A DNA stretch of 64,000 nt from an uncultured Bacilli bacterium (GTDB taxonomy: Bacteria > Bacillota_I > Bacilli_A > ML615J-28 > CAG-313), in assembly GCA_934140285.1 (NCBI GenBank), contig CAKPBI010000004.1, positions 1 through 64,000 of the forward strand. The letters run 5' to 3'. A program made the position numbers and the translations under genes. Shown here in pieces: positions 33,947 to 45,200 of this stretch (positions within the stretch are counted from its first letter, which is position 1; every line of letters starts with the position of its first letter). The notes beneath the pieces are model-generated. The model worked only from the letters and a program-made list of their open reading frames with translations, made no database searches and was not told where the DNA came from.

Positions 33947-34555
33947 ATGAAAAAAAATAAAGTTTTATTATTAGGTATAATTACTGTATTTGTTGCCATT
34001 TTCAGTCTTACTTTAGTATCTGGAACATGGGCAAAATATACAAGTACAGTTTCAGGCGCTGATACTGCAAAAGTTGCTAAATGGGCATGGAAAGTAAATA
34101 CTAAAAATGTTGTTGCTGGAGAAGCACAAGAAGCTCTTGTATTTGATTTATTTAACACAATTAAAGATACTGATGGTGCTGACGAAACAGATGTAGAAGA
34201 AAAATTAATCGCACCTGGAACAAGTGGGTCTTTTGGCGTTACAATTGAAAATGCATCAGAAGTTACTGGTAAATATGCAATAGAATTTACTGTTAAACAA
34301 ACTTCTGCAACTGGAGTTGAAGAAACTGTAACAATTCCCCTAGAATATTCAGTTGATGGTGGAGCACATTGGGAATCAACTCTTAATGCAATTTCAGCAT
34401 CAGATGCTACAAAATTAGCAGTAGGAGGAAGTGCTACAGTAACTATTCAATGGCGTTGGAAATTTGAAGGTATTGACGGAACAGATACAAATTTAGGTCT
34501 TAAAGCTCCATCAATTACTGTAACTGCTAAATTAACATTCACTCAAGTTGACTAA
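33947..34555 (+). CDS. TasA/camelysin-like secreted protein
   Basis: 202 residues. Signal sequence with a hydrophobic core (about 5-25) ending in GTWAKYTSTVSG, the SipW-dependent type in which cleavage falls near WA-K. The mature chain begins with DTAKVAKWAWKV, then a beta-rich domain with APGTSGSFGVTIEN and a C-terminal WRWKFEG...TNLGLKAPS line, all typical of TasA/CalY-like proteins. TasA forms extracellular fibres in B. subtilis biofilms; fibre formation here is inferred. It lies 86 nt after sipW with a good AAGGAG and is set apart from the genes downstream by a strong hairpin, as expected for a protein made in larger amounts. Confidence 0.88.
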   Translation: MKKNKVLLLGIITVFVAIFSLTLVSGTWAKYTSTVSGADTAKVAKWAWKVNTKNVVAGEAQEALVFDLFNTIKDTDGADETDVEEKLIAPGTSGSFGVTIENASEVTGKYAIEFTVKQTSATGVEETVTIPLEYSVDGGAHWESTLNAISASDATKLAVGGSATVTIQWRWKFEGIDGTDTNLGLKAPSITVTAKLTFTQVD

Positions 34556-34608
34556 TTCAAATAAAAAATTTTAAAACAAATAAATTTAATTAATTAAATA
34601 TTTTATTA

Positions 34609-34672
34609 AGCCACGCAAGAAATAAAGGGACTAAGAAAAATGTGGCTGTGATCTTAGTCCCTATTTGTGGCT
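34609..34672 (+). promoter_or_regulatory. Strong hairpin with competing arms after the TasA-like gene
   Basis: AGGGACTAAGA (34626-34636) pairs perfectly with TCTTAGTCCCT (34652-34662). Outside it AGCCAC (34609-34614) can pair with GTGGCT at 34667-34672, but an identical GTGGCT also sits in the loop (34642-34647). Two alternative pairings are therefore possible. The stem is not followed by a T-run. It could be a partial terminator, an attenuator or a 3'-end stabiliser. Confidence 0.65.
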
Positions 34673-34758
34673 AATGTGTTCATATTTTTATTAAAGACTA
34701 TTTGTTAAAATAGTTTTTAATAAGAACATGAGTTTCCCAAAAAGGTGGTGATAACTTT

Positions 34759-35562
34759 ATGAAGAAAGCAGGATTAATCAAAACTGATTATTTTATCAAG
34801 TTTGGTAAGCTTAAAGATTATAGAAAAAACATTATTGGTGTTGTTTCTGGTAGTTCTATTAGAACTTCAGATGAAAGATTTTTAAGTTATGTTACTACTA
34901 CTCAAGATTTAGAACTTGAAAGGAAAGGTTTTGCTTATAACATATATAATGAAACAACCAACTCTGTTGTCGCAATAGTTGATAGTAGGTTAAATGTATA
35001 TAATCTACAAAATGAATATTGTGGTCGTATTAATAACAACAATACCATATATCGTGTAGTTTTTTGGTGTTTCATTGCTTTAATTATAACTTTTTACATT
35101 ATGTTTTTAATGATGTGTACAACGGTTACTGACCCTTTGCCAAAAGAGATAATTATCTCAGAAGAAAGTGGAAATGTCATAACAGATAGTTGGAACGTCT
35201 TTGGTAAAACATTTGAAGAAAAGATAATTTACCCTGGAAGAACAGGATCTTACTACTTCATGATTACTAACACAAATAAAAAAGATGTCTCAATTAATCT
35301 ATCATTTAGTGAAAATAATGATTACAAGTTAGCTATGGTATATCGCTTAAGTGATCAATACAATTATCTAAAAGGTGATGACACCAAGTACGTAAAAGTA
35401 GAAGAACTTGAAACCGAAGGTGTGGTAATACCAAAAAATTCATCAATCATGTTTAAACTTGATTGGTCTTGGTTACACCTTGATGATAATAATGATACCC
35501 AAGCAGGACTTGCTGGAAACGCTGTTTATAAAATTAATATTAAAATTGTAGCTGTATATTAA
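34759..35562 (+). CDS. Membrane-anchored protein with external TasA-like domain
   Basis: 267 residues. Residues 1-92 are polar and should stay inside; one membrane helix lies at about 93-117 (VVFWCFIALIITFYIMFLMM); residues 118-267 are outside. The external part repeats features of the secreted TasA-like protein: YPGRTGSYYFMITN matches its APGTSGSFGVTIEN, and LDWSWLHLDD...TQAGLAGN matches its WRWKFEG line. There is no cleavable AKYTS signal, so this is likely an anchor or nucleator held in the membrane, with an internal domain of unknown type. Start follows AAAGGTGGTGAT. First gene of the second part of the locus. Confidence 0.7.
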   Translation: MKKAGLIKTDYFIKFGKLKDYRKNIIGVVSGSSIRTSDERFLSYVTTTQDLELERKGFAYNIYNETTNSVVAIVDSRLNVYNLQNEYCGRINNNNTIYRVVFWCFIALIITFYIMFLMMCTTVTDPLPKEIIISEESGNVITDSWNVFGKTFEEKIIYPGRTGSYYFMITNTNKKDVSINLSFSENNDYKLAMVYRLSDQYNYLKGDDTKYVKVEELETEGVVIPKNSSIMFKLDWSWLHLDDNNDTQAGLAGNAVYKINIKIVAVY

Positions 35563-35583
35563 AAAAGAATGGGGGTGATGCTC

Positions 35584-36816
35584 GTGGTAAAAAAACATCA
35601 AATCAACTTTAATAAAATCTTAATCACTTTGGGAGTTATAGCGTTATTTTTAATTCTTGTAGCATCATCAATGAAAAATGGTACAAACGCGAAATATAAT
35701 TCTCGCGTTGATATGGATTCATCAACAAGAGTTGCTAAATGGGATGTAAAAGGAATTACCAAAAAGAATGGTCAAAACATCAATTTTGAAGCAGGTTTTA
35801 GTAGTAAACTTGCGGAAGGAGATGAAGGCAATTGGTATTTTCATATTTCTAATTACTCAGAAGTAAATGCTAAAATATCAGATAATTCACGTATTCGTTT
35901 TCGTATAGATAATGATAGTTATGATAGTTCAATTAAAGATACAATTACTTGGAATTTTATGAAAGATCCCACAACAAATCTACCTTTAAACAATCCTATT
36001 TATTTTAGTATTGAAGCTTATGATTCAAGTGTTGAAACATTAATAAAGTATCAAAACAAAACCACTGGTTTGACTATTTCCTATGATGATTATCAAAATC
36101 TTTCATCAACGGACAAAGAAAAATATGATGAAATAATAAGTAATAGTGTCAATAAAATTAAACTATTTGAAACATCTCAAAATACCTTTACCCTTACAAA
36201 GGCATCTGAAAAAGATAAAAATGATAAGACTATTTATTTCTACTATTTTGATATAAACTTTAAAGATTACTTTACAACCGCTTATGAATCTTTCTTACAA
36301 CTTGGTTTTGATAATAGAAAAACTGATACTACATTTAGAGTAAGTTGGAAAATTAATAAAGTTGGTTCCCAACAAACAACATCAGCAGAACGAAAATACA
36401 ATGTGTATTCCATCTCTAATAATCAAGAACCTGATAAACCAATTTACGGACCATTAAATGAAGGAACTATCACTTACTATATTGGTGCTACCGAAATGAA
36501 TCTTTTTGATTATTGTTTATATCAACATGCAAGTCTAACTGGTGAACCAATGTTTACGTTTACCAATAATAAAGGAAAAACATACACTGTTCAATATAGT
36601 TATTTAACTGATGAACAAAAAGAATTAATACGAAGTTATGTACACAATAGTATTACAAGCTTAGACGACTTAAATCAATTACTTGAGTATTATACATACC
36701 AAGAATATACAAGATACTTAAAAGAAGAAAAAGAAGCCAAAGAAAATTCGACATACCTCGAATATGGAATGAAAGTCCAAATTGATTTTATTTTTGGAGT
36801 TGAACAAATTGATTAG
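35584..36816 (+). CDS. Exported TasA-like protein with SipW-type signal
   Basis: 410 residues from GTG 35584, five nucleotides behind a very strong GGGGGTGA; ATGs at 35569 and 35578 overlap that site. Hydrophobic core at about 10-28, then NGTNAKYNSRVD...TRVAKWDV. This closely matches the signal and first strand of the TasA-like protein at 33947 (GTWAKYTS...AKVAKW). The mature protein has beta-sandwich lines such as EGNWYFHISNYSEVNAKIS and FRVSWKINKVG. It is twice the usual TasA size and the C-terminal third is helical and acidic. Probably a minor fibre or adaptor subunit. The 3' end overlaps the second signal peptidase by 8 nt. Confidence 0.75.
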   Translation: MVKKHQINFNKILITLGVIALFLILVASSMKNGTNAKYNSRVDMDSSTRVAKWDVKGITKKNGQNINFEAGFSSKLAEGDEGNWYFHISNYSEVNAKISDNSRIRFRIDNDSYDSSIKDTITWNFMKDPTTNLPLNNPIYFSIEAYDSSVETLIKYQNKTTGLTISYDDYQNLSSTDKEKYDEIISNSVNKIKLFETSQNTFTLTKASEKDKNDKTIYFYYFDINFKDYFTTAYESFLQLGFDNRKTDTTFRVSWKINKVGSQQTTSAERKYNVYSISNNQEPDKPIYGPLNEGTITYYIGATEMNLFDYCLYQHASLTGEPMFTFTNNKGKTYTVQYSYLTDEQKELIRSYVHNSITSLDDLNQLLEYYTYQEYTRYLKEEKEAKENSTYLEYGMKVQIDFIFGVEQID

Positions 36817-37342
36817 AAAAATATTTTTAATTATTGAAAGAACTTGTGTATGTATTATAATTGCTTTATTTTTATTACTTGTTGTCTTTAGTATTAAGAC
36901 CCTTGTATCTAAAGGTGATACCAAGTTTTTAGGACTATATCAGTATGTGGTAATATCTGATAGTATGCATAATGAAAATTCAAAAGATAGTATTGAAAAA
37001 GGCGATTTAATCCTTGTAAAGAAACGTTCAAGTGATTATTATCAAGTTGGAATGACGGTTGTCTTTAGAAGAGATAATGAAAAATATCCAACAACTCATC
37101 AAATTATTGAAAGAGATAATGACAAAATTGTAACTAAAGGACTTAGCATTTACAATGATCCTGATGAACCAATAACTGTAGATAAAATTATTGGTGAGGT
37201 TGTATGTGTTATCCATAGTTATTCAAAAACCATTAATTTTATAAAAAGTCCCCTTGGACTAATAATTAGTATAGGAGTTATATTTTTAAGTAGTTTAGGC
37301 ATTTCTAAATTAGATAAGTTTTTACAAAAAAGGGAGGATTGA
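36809..37342 (+). CDS. Second SipW-type signal peptidase I
   Basis: 177 residues from a TTG start, nine nucleotides behind GGAG; a longer reading from 36782 is in frame but lacks a ribosome site. Helix at about 12-33, VISDS52M with the nucleophile Ser, THQ region with H97 as general base (Ser/His type), and a C-terminal helix at about 145-165. It differs strongly from the first peptidase in sequence and has no coiled tail, so the two may process different substrates. Its gene sits between two genes with SipW-type signals. Confidence 0.85.
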   Translation: MIRKIFLIIERTCVCIIIALFLLLVVFSIKTLVSKGDTKFLGLYQYVVISDSMHNENSKDSIEKGDLILVKKRSSDYYQVGMTVVFRRDNEKYPTTHQIIERDNDKIVTKGLSIYNDPDEPITVDKIIGEVVCVIHSYSKTINFIKSPLGLIISIGVIFLSSLGISKLDKFLQKRED

Positions 37343-37346
37343 GAAT

Positions 37347-38042
37347 ATGTTTAACAAACTAATAAATAAGAAAACTTTATTCTTTTTCCTTTCATATTGT
37401 TTTCTTATTATAATTGTTATGCTAGGATCTGTAACGCTCGCAAAATATACAAGCAAGAAAAACTCTACTGGTAATTTTAATATTGGTGATAAACTATATT
37501 TTAATTATGAAAGAGGAGACCTACTAAGAAACAATCAAGTAATTATTGGAGTTCCTATCGTTGATTATATAACTGATGACAAAGGTAATATTATCAATGA
37601 AGTTAGAAGAATTGAAACTATGAATGTTGAACCTAATGATACCATTACTTATAATTTCAGCATTAGTAATTTCAATAAAACCACCAATGAACAAAATGGT
37701 GTAAAAGGAATCTTCAGAGTTTCTACAACTGCTATGCTTAGTATGCCAGCATTTGGGGGTTCAAATGGTAATCCTGAACCTAAGATTTTAAGTATTAAAT
37801 GTACAATGACATATCGTAAAATCTCAAAAGATGGTACCGCAACCCCATATAAAAATTTAACAGATAATTTAGATATTGAATTGCCTGTTTATGATGAAAA
37901 TGATGATAGCTCATTTATGAAGTATGAATTTAAAGTTTTCATAATTCTTGATGACCAAATTGAAGCAAGTTCTGATGATGACTATATTGACGCAACTTCA
38001 ACAATTTATTTATATATTGATGCAACAGATAAGGAGAATTAA
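37347..38042 (+). CDS. Exported protein with SipW-type signal (AKYTS)
   Basis: 231 residues. Hydrophobic core at about 11-27 followed by GSVTLAKYTSKK, the same cleavage context as the TasA-like protein. The mature chain is beta-rich with VEPNDTITYNFSISNFNK, another TasA-like strand pair, and an acidic C-terminus that ends in an IYLYIDATDK strand. It is not otherwise recognised. It starts 4 nt after the second peptidase with GGGAGG, and the next gene begins 2 nt after its stop, so expression is tightly coupled. Confidence 0.75.
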   Translation: MFNKLINKKTLFFFLSYCFLIIIVMLGSVTLAKYTSKKNSTGNFNIGDKLYFNYERGDLLRNNQVIIGVPIVDYITDDKGNIINEVRRIETMNVEPNDTITYNFSISNFNKTTNEQNGVKGIFRVSTTAMLSMPAFGGSNGNPEPKILSIKCTMTYRKISKDGTATPYKNLTDNLDIELPVYDENDDSSFMKYEFKVFIILDDQIEASSDDDYIDATSTIYLYIDATDKEN

Positions 38043-38044
38043 AA

Positions 38045-39220
38045 ATGATAGATATAAAAAAGAGATTTTGGTTTCTTTTTAGCGTATTTATAATTCTTAC
38101 AGGTATCTTTTTATCGATGATACTTTTTAGTTTATCTCATCCAGGCCCCGTTAAAGGAAGTTTAGTTAAAACCGAAAGAGATGAAATAAAAAGTTACTAC
38201 ACATCCTTACATTTTGACTATACGGGACAAAATACTTCCATTGCTTTAGAGAATAATGTAGGATACGCTCAAATTAAACTAAGAAATTATGTTAATGATG
38301 ATGTAACAAAAAGAGATATTGAATACAATATCACTACATTAAAAGATTTTTATGATATAAATGGTAATAAAATAAATGCAACATCTTATGATACAACAGA
38401 AAACTTCTACGTTTTAGATGTTTGGGGAACTCCTCAACCTATCGGTAAGGATTCATACAAGTATGATTTTTCCATTGACCAAAATGATGGTGAAAAATCG
38501 GGTGATAATTATTTATTTACCGCAGAAGAAGTAGAAGATAAATATATTGGTAAGACTCATAACTTAGTTGTAAAAATTGAAAGAAAAAATAACTACTCTG
38601 ATCTTGGAGCAAGTGTTGATAAAATATCAGTAGTAGTTCAACTTATTAAACCTTACAAACAAGTATTTATAATTAATATGACAGTGTCAAATCGCTTAAT
38701 CGTATTTTCTGACCTTGATACTAAAAAGATGGATATTGAATATAAAGAACTACAAATTCAAACCGCTTCAATCTTTTCTTATGCATTAGGAAATCCAAGA
38801 TATGATGACATTAATCAACAATATGATGCGAAAGGAATGCTTGTTACTTTAAGTTGGGATAATCTTATCTTAAATAAAAATAGTGTATTAGAACTTCATA
38901 ATGGTACAAAACTTGATGATTTTGGAGAAATCATTACTGGTAATCCTAGTAATTTAGATATCAGTAAACCTTATGTTGTAAGTTTAAACCTAAATAGTAA
39001 ATCATCAGGTACTTTAGTACTTTATATTCCTCAAGGTTCTGATTTTAAACTTGGATTCTTGAAAGTACAAAATGCGGAAACTTTCCATGTCAAAGTAAAT
39101 GTACAGGTAAGTATCAATGATAAATACTATGATTATGATACTGCTCATGGTGGATATGATTTAGATAGTGATAGAAACATAACCGTAATTCATCACGATC
39201 CATCCCAAGTTACTGCGTAA
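38045..39220 (+). CDS. Exported beta-rich protein of the SipW locus
   Basis: 391 residues with an N-terminal membrane segment (about 8-29) and no AKYTS motif; it could be an anchor or an ordinary signal peptide. The external part is beta-rich with no recognised family and includes KVNVQVSINDKYYDYDTAHG near the end. It lies 2 nt after the preceding gene and 14 nt before the giant surface protein, so it is part of the same operon and likely of the same surface assembly. No C-terminal sorting signal. Confidence 0.65.
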   Translation: MIDIKKRFWFLFSVFIILTGIFLSMILFSLSHPGPVKGSLVKTERDEIKSYYTSLHFDYTGQNTSIALENNVGYAQIKLRNYVNDDVTKRDIEYNITTLKDFYDINGNKINATSYDTTENFYVLDVWGTPQPIGKDSYKYDFSIDQNDGEKSGDNYLFTAEEVEDKYIGKTHNLVVKIERKNNYSDLGASVDKISVVVQLIKPYKQVFIINMTVSNRLIVFSDLDTKKMDIEYKELQIQTASIFSYALGNPRYDDINQQYDAKGMLVTLSWDNLILNKNSVLELHNGTKLDDFGEIITGNPSNLDISKPYVVSLNLNSKSSGTLVLYIPQGSDFKLGFLKVQNAETFHVKVNVQVSINDKYYDYDTAHGGYDLDSDRNITVIHHDPSQVTA

Positions 39221-39234
39221 GAAGGGGGGATAAA

Positions 39235-42200
39235 ATGAAAAAATTAACAAAGAAATTTTATTTAATTGGTTCATTAATCCTAGTAATAGGAATATGTTTA
39301 ATGACAACCTTAATCTTAATTAACTCAAATAAAGGCCATCACCATAATACGGATGCTGCAACAACTACATATCGAATTAAAATTCCTAAGATTTCCGTTG
39401 TATCAATCTATGTCAGTGGAAATGGTGTTGAAAAATTATCTAGTACAAATTATGAAGATACATATCTTGTTGAAGAAGGAACAGATGTTGATTTAAAGGC
39501 AATAAATGAATCAAAAATCTTTACAGGCTGGCAAATTATTGATGACTCAAATAATGTTGTAAGTAATGCGACAACCGATAAAATAACCCTTAACGTTACA
39601 AGTAATTTAACGGTTAGTGTCTCAAGAAGAGACCCTCTAGTAAGTGATTATGGTAAGTATATTGGCAATCCTTTTATTATTTCTCAAGCATCTGATTTGC
39701 TAAAATTAGATAAGATGTTTAGAGTTGGAACTGATCAAACAAAAATCAATAGTGTAAAAGAATACTATGATTACTTCTTTGTTGAAAACCTAGAATATTT
39801 AGCAGAACCTGACAAAGAAACAGCAATAGCTAATAAATATTTTAGTTTTTTACAAAGCGGATATTTCCTAGTATCTAATAGTTTTTCACTACTTGATTCA
39901 ACCTTTAAAGGAATTGGAAATGCTACATATCCTTTTAAAGGTGTTATGTGTGGTTTCTCAGAAGACAACGTTTCTAGTATCTTTCTTACCACAACTGACT
40001 CAAGTGGTCAAAATGAAAAAGAAGAATATCGTGGTTTATTCGGTTATCTTGATGATGACTCCTTAGTTAGAAACCTAACAGTTAAAACTTCAATTGGTGT
40101 AATTGATGAAGTTGGTACAGCTGAAAACATCTATGCTGGAGGACTTGCAGGGTATAACAATGGAGCGATAGTTTATAACGTTAAAGTTTCATCTCATAAC
40201 TCAATCATAACAAAATCAGCCAATATCTATGCTGGAGGCTTATTTGGATATGACAAAGGTGGAGGTATTGAACACTCTTCTAACGTTATACTTGATCAAA
40301 ATAATTTTGCATGGATTCTTGAAACAGCTGATACCGGTAAAACAATTAATGCGGGTATCGTTGCAGGGGTTGGCAATAACACCTACATTAAAGAAGCAAC
40401 TCTTTTAACTTCTGACTTTACAGTAAGTGCTAAAATACAAGCTAATTCTAATTCTTATGTAAAAGAAACTTCCATCAATTTAGGTAATCTATTTGGAATG
40501 TACATTGGTGATCAATCAACAACCTTTGAAGATATCTCAATTACTGGTGATAGTGGTGAATTTATCCGTGCTAACACAACTAATGGTTTCGCAAGAGTTG
40601 GTGGTTTAATCGGATATGTAAATGCTACAGGAAACATCACTTTAGGTAAAGTAAGTTTCATGAAAGCTGGTAGTGAATCAAAATATACCGCAATGACATC
40701 TGATGCTTCAAGCCGTGGTAATCTATTCATTGGTGGCTTGTTTGGACAAGTAGAAGGATCAAATGTATCTACAAATAATGAGTTCAAAAAGATGATTGTC
40801 GTAAATCAAAGCAATGAAACTAACCAATACACATATAACTATTTATTTAGAGGAGCCTACTCCTTTGAAGCAATTAATAATGGTATTACATACTATAAAA
40901 ATGAAACAAGATATGGTAGAGCAATAGCTGGAGGATTAGTTGGAAGAGGTTATATCAATATTAATGGTACAAACAATAATGATCGTACAGACATTATTCT
41001 TACCGGACTTCAAGATTCAATGAAAGTACTAGCAACCCAAACTACGCTTACAACAAGTGAAGAACCTAACCAAATAGAATCAGACATTGAACATTGTAGT
41101 GCTGCTATGGTCTTTGGTATCATAAGTAGTAGTCAAGCAACTTATGATATTCAAAATATTAATATTATTGCGAATAATGTAACCGTTAAAGCTACAAGAG
41201 ACCTTGACTCAAAAGCAGTCGGTGATGTTAGAGCTGCTGGTTTTACTGGGTATATCTTGGGTGAAACTATTCAAAATATAAATGTTTTAATGAATAAATG
41301 TGATATCATTGGTGAGAGTTTATCATATGCTCAACCTTTTGGTAAAGAAGGTAATAATACTTTCTCTGCTGGGTTTGTTGGTGAAGCAAAATCAAATGAT
41401 TCCACTCCAAATGAAATCAACAATGTACAAATCGCAGGTTATGACTTTAAATTAAATAAAATAGTTGGTACAACTGCTCGTATTTCTTCCATTCAAAATT
41501 CCCAATCAAGTAATGTAGGAAAAAACTACATTTCAGAAAACTATGCAGCTGGATTTATTGGAAGAATAAAAAATATAGCAATTAGTAATTCTACATATTT
41601 TGGTTCCCAAACTGAAAGTAACTATATTTTCATGCAAGGTCACCAAAACCCCGACTCAGCATTCGCAGGAGGATTTGTCGGACTAATGCAAGAAAGTCCA
41701 ACTGTGACTTTTGAAAACAATCGTGTTATGAATGTTAAAATCTATGCAACCGCAACAAATGTTGCTAATTATGAAAATCCTGACATATATGTAGGTGGTT
41801 TAATTGGTGCAATTTATCTTGCTAGTTCATCTGATAAAAATAATAATTTTAAAAAATGTTTAGTTTACAATTGTGATATCAGTGCAACCGGTAATGAACG
41901 TATCGATGTTTACGCTGGTGGCTTAGTTGGAGGTATTACATGGTCGTTAACTGGAAAAGCAACTAACTATTTTGAAAACTGTTTTGTTTATGGCACAAAA
42001 GTAAATGCGACATGTAATGGTAATAAAAATGGTAATAAAGGAAGAGCAAGTGCTGCTGGTATTTGTGCATATGTTTATAGCAATTGCAAAGCTACTATTA
42101 ATAATTCAGCTGTAATTGATTCATATATTACATCAAATAGTGAAAGTAGCACAGCTTATTCTCATGGCATAGCAGGACAATATCAAAATCAAAGTGGCTT

Positions 42201-45200
42201 TGATGATAAACCTTCTCTTGTCTCTATGTCTGGCTGCTACACTAATTCAGTCGTAAAAGCATCAGGCAAAAGTGGAACTAAAGTTTATCCAATTATAAAT
42301 TCCTCATGTAGTACTTTTACAAATAACTATTATGTAAGTGGTAAAGCTGAAAATATGGTCTCATCAAGTATAGGCACTGCTCTTGATTTTACTACTAAAT
42401 TAATAACCAATAATAATCCATTTGATTTATTTACCAATATGAGTAGTGCTTTTAAAGATTCTACTAAATATTATTTAAAACCACACAGTGAAGGTAAATT
42501 TGAAATTGGAGTTTTTGATACTACCAATATTGTAAAGGTAAAAAGAAAAAGTGCTAATGCATCTGACTATGTTCAAGTATGGGTTAACATTTTTGGAGAT
42601 GGATCAAATAGTGCTCCGGATTTAGAAAACTATAAAGACGCTGAATACATGCATAACAATGGTTGGTTTATGCTTGGTGAAGTATTACTTGTTGCGGGGA
42701 GTGCAACCGATGATACAATTGTAACTGACCTTCAATATAGTTATGTCATGTTAATTGAAAATTCAGAATTTAAATACAACAAAGAAAAAAACAAATTTAT
42801 TAATATTAACAATCCATTAATTTCATATGATAGTATTGGGTATCATGAATATGATGAAAATCTTGGTACATTTGATAATAAATTAGTTGATCGTGAAATT
42901 TTAGTAAAATTATTCGACAATATTCCTACTTTGAAAATCCAATTTACGACATTCAATAAAGAAGGAGTCGATGTATCAAGTTCTATTTATGCTGTTGAAT
43001 TTTATACTGAAGCTAATACTTTAATTAACGATTTCAGTGAAACTGGTTTTGGTACATATGAGTTTACTTCTAAAACTGAGGGAAATAAAACTACATATAC
43101 CCTTCTATTTAGAGGTAACAATAACTTAACCGAAGATGAATCTGGCTATATTAAGTTTAAACTAAGTAATACTGATACTTATATGGATAAGGTTATCCAC
43201 ATTAAACTTCAAGCTAACGCCCTTCGTCTTGTTGGTGCGACATACGCAAATTATACAAAACCATTAAATTACTTTGATGAAACAATTGGAACTGTTACTA
43301 ATCCATATCTAATTAGAAAAGGAAGTATAACTAAATTCCTTCCAATTATTGTTCGTAAGAATGACCCAAATCAAATAGAATTAATTGATGAGATGTACAT
43401 TGATTCCGTTAGTTATTATGCATCTGGTGGTGGTACAATTAATGAAAATGGTGAATTTAAAGCCAATACAACCACTAGTAACAATCTTTATTATGTAACA
43501 ATTACTCTTCGTTCTACAACATCTGAAGAAAAACAAGCAACAATCTATTATCAAATTGTTGAAGAAATCAATGTAAGTTATTCAGCAATTGGTTCATCCA
43601 TTGATGCCTTAACTTATACAACTACTGTATCTCCTTATTATGTTTTAAAGAGTACAAACTTTGAACATTATGGTGGACTTCCTAAGAAATTTAATGTAAC
43701 AATTGGAACTACTACTTATGACTTAAATGAGGTAATTAATAATGGATGGATTTATGATGAATCAGGTAATAGAATCAATGCATGGAATATTGATAATTCA
43801 TTCTATCAACTAAAAATTCCGACAATTATTATTGATGGTAGCCTTAACATTGATATTGAATTTAACGTTATCTATGAAGTATCGTTCAATATTAACTGTG
43901 GTGTATTTAATCCAAATTTTGAAGGATCTAAAGTTTTATCTTTTAAAGTAACATCAGGAGAAAAATTTAAAGATGTCTTTACAGAAGATAAGAAAAATGC
44001 ACTACAAACTTTAATTGACAAAGCTAGAATCTTTGGTTATGTATTCAATGGTTTCTACCTCGTTGATTTCGCAAACTCTGTGGAATCATATGGTGAAAGT
44101 TTTGATAGTCTTGACCAAAATCTAGAAATTTACACTTCATATACTTTCTATGCTCGTTGGAGTTTCTTAATTGAAGTAGTTGAAGCCCCAGGTACTCATG
44201 TTGTTACAAGTTTCCCTAAGAGTTTCTTGTACAAATATGGTAAAGAAATTACATCAGAAATGACTGAAGAAGAAATTGCTGCAATCAAAAAATACAATGA
44301 AGATTTAAAATTAAATCGTGCAATCACTATTCCTATTAATAACAATCGTGGTTACATCTTTACTATTCAAAAAGATGATGGCTTCATTGGTGAGGCTGAT
44401 GTTAAAGCCTACATCGTATCGGAAGAAGGCCAAGCACATAGAACTGTCAAAGAGATTAAAATTGAAAAATATCATGAAAATATGTATTTATACTATATTT
44501 CTCCCGAAAGTATTAATGGATATTTAGTAATTGTAACCTCTGTAAGTAACTCAGAGTTAATCGTTGGTGAGAATACCGCGACCGTAACGGAAGAGGTACT
44601 TCCTGAAGATGGTATTTACACCTTCAAGTATATCGTTAACCATCGTAATAGTGAAAACTTAAAGAGTTTCATCTATGATAGTGGCCTAACTGATAAATCA
44701 AGCAATCTACTATTAAAACGTGATTTACTAATTCAATTTTATCAACAACTATATGATACTAATACCAATAAAACAACCATTAATGACCGTTACCTTCCTA
44801 AAGGTACTATCATTTCGGTATACTATAATCAGTACATTAATGGAGTTCTTCAAACCACTAAATCAGTAGTCGGAAACTACATTGTAACTGATGTTAACGG
44901 CATTACAGAACTAAAACTTAGTGAATTCAAAGACTTAAGTATGGTAGGTAATGCTTTCGAAGAAATAACCTTCAAAGATTTACTAAGTGATTATGAAAGT
45001 TTATCGGAGGCTTATTACTTTGTTGTTACGCCACCAAACGGCTATATGATGAGTGATGAAGAATATGGATATTATAAAAATGATATCGTCTATGTTGGTT
45101 ATCTAGATGAATCAAGAGAAAATCGCTTTGTTCAAGGCGTAAGATCAAAAGATCAACTAGCTAACATCCCTCTTGAAGAAGATAACTTATCAGAAATCCA

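Noticed and set aside
33880..34158. Minus-strand reading frame over the start of the TasA-like gene
   Set aside because: It is the shadow of a well-supported gene and has no ribosome site or family features.
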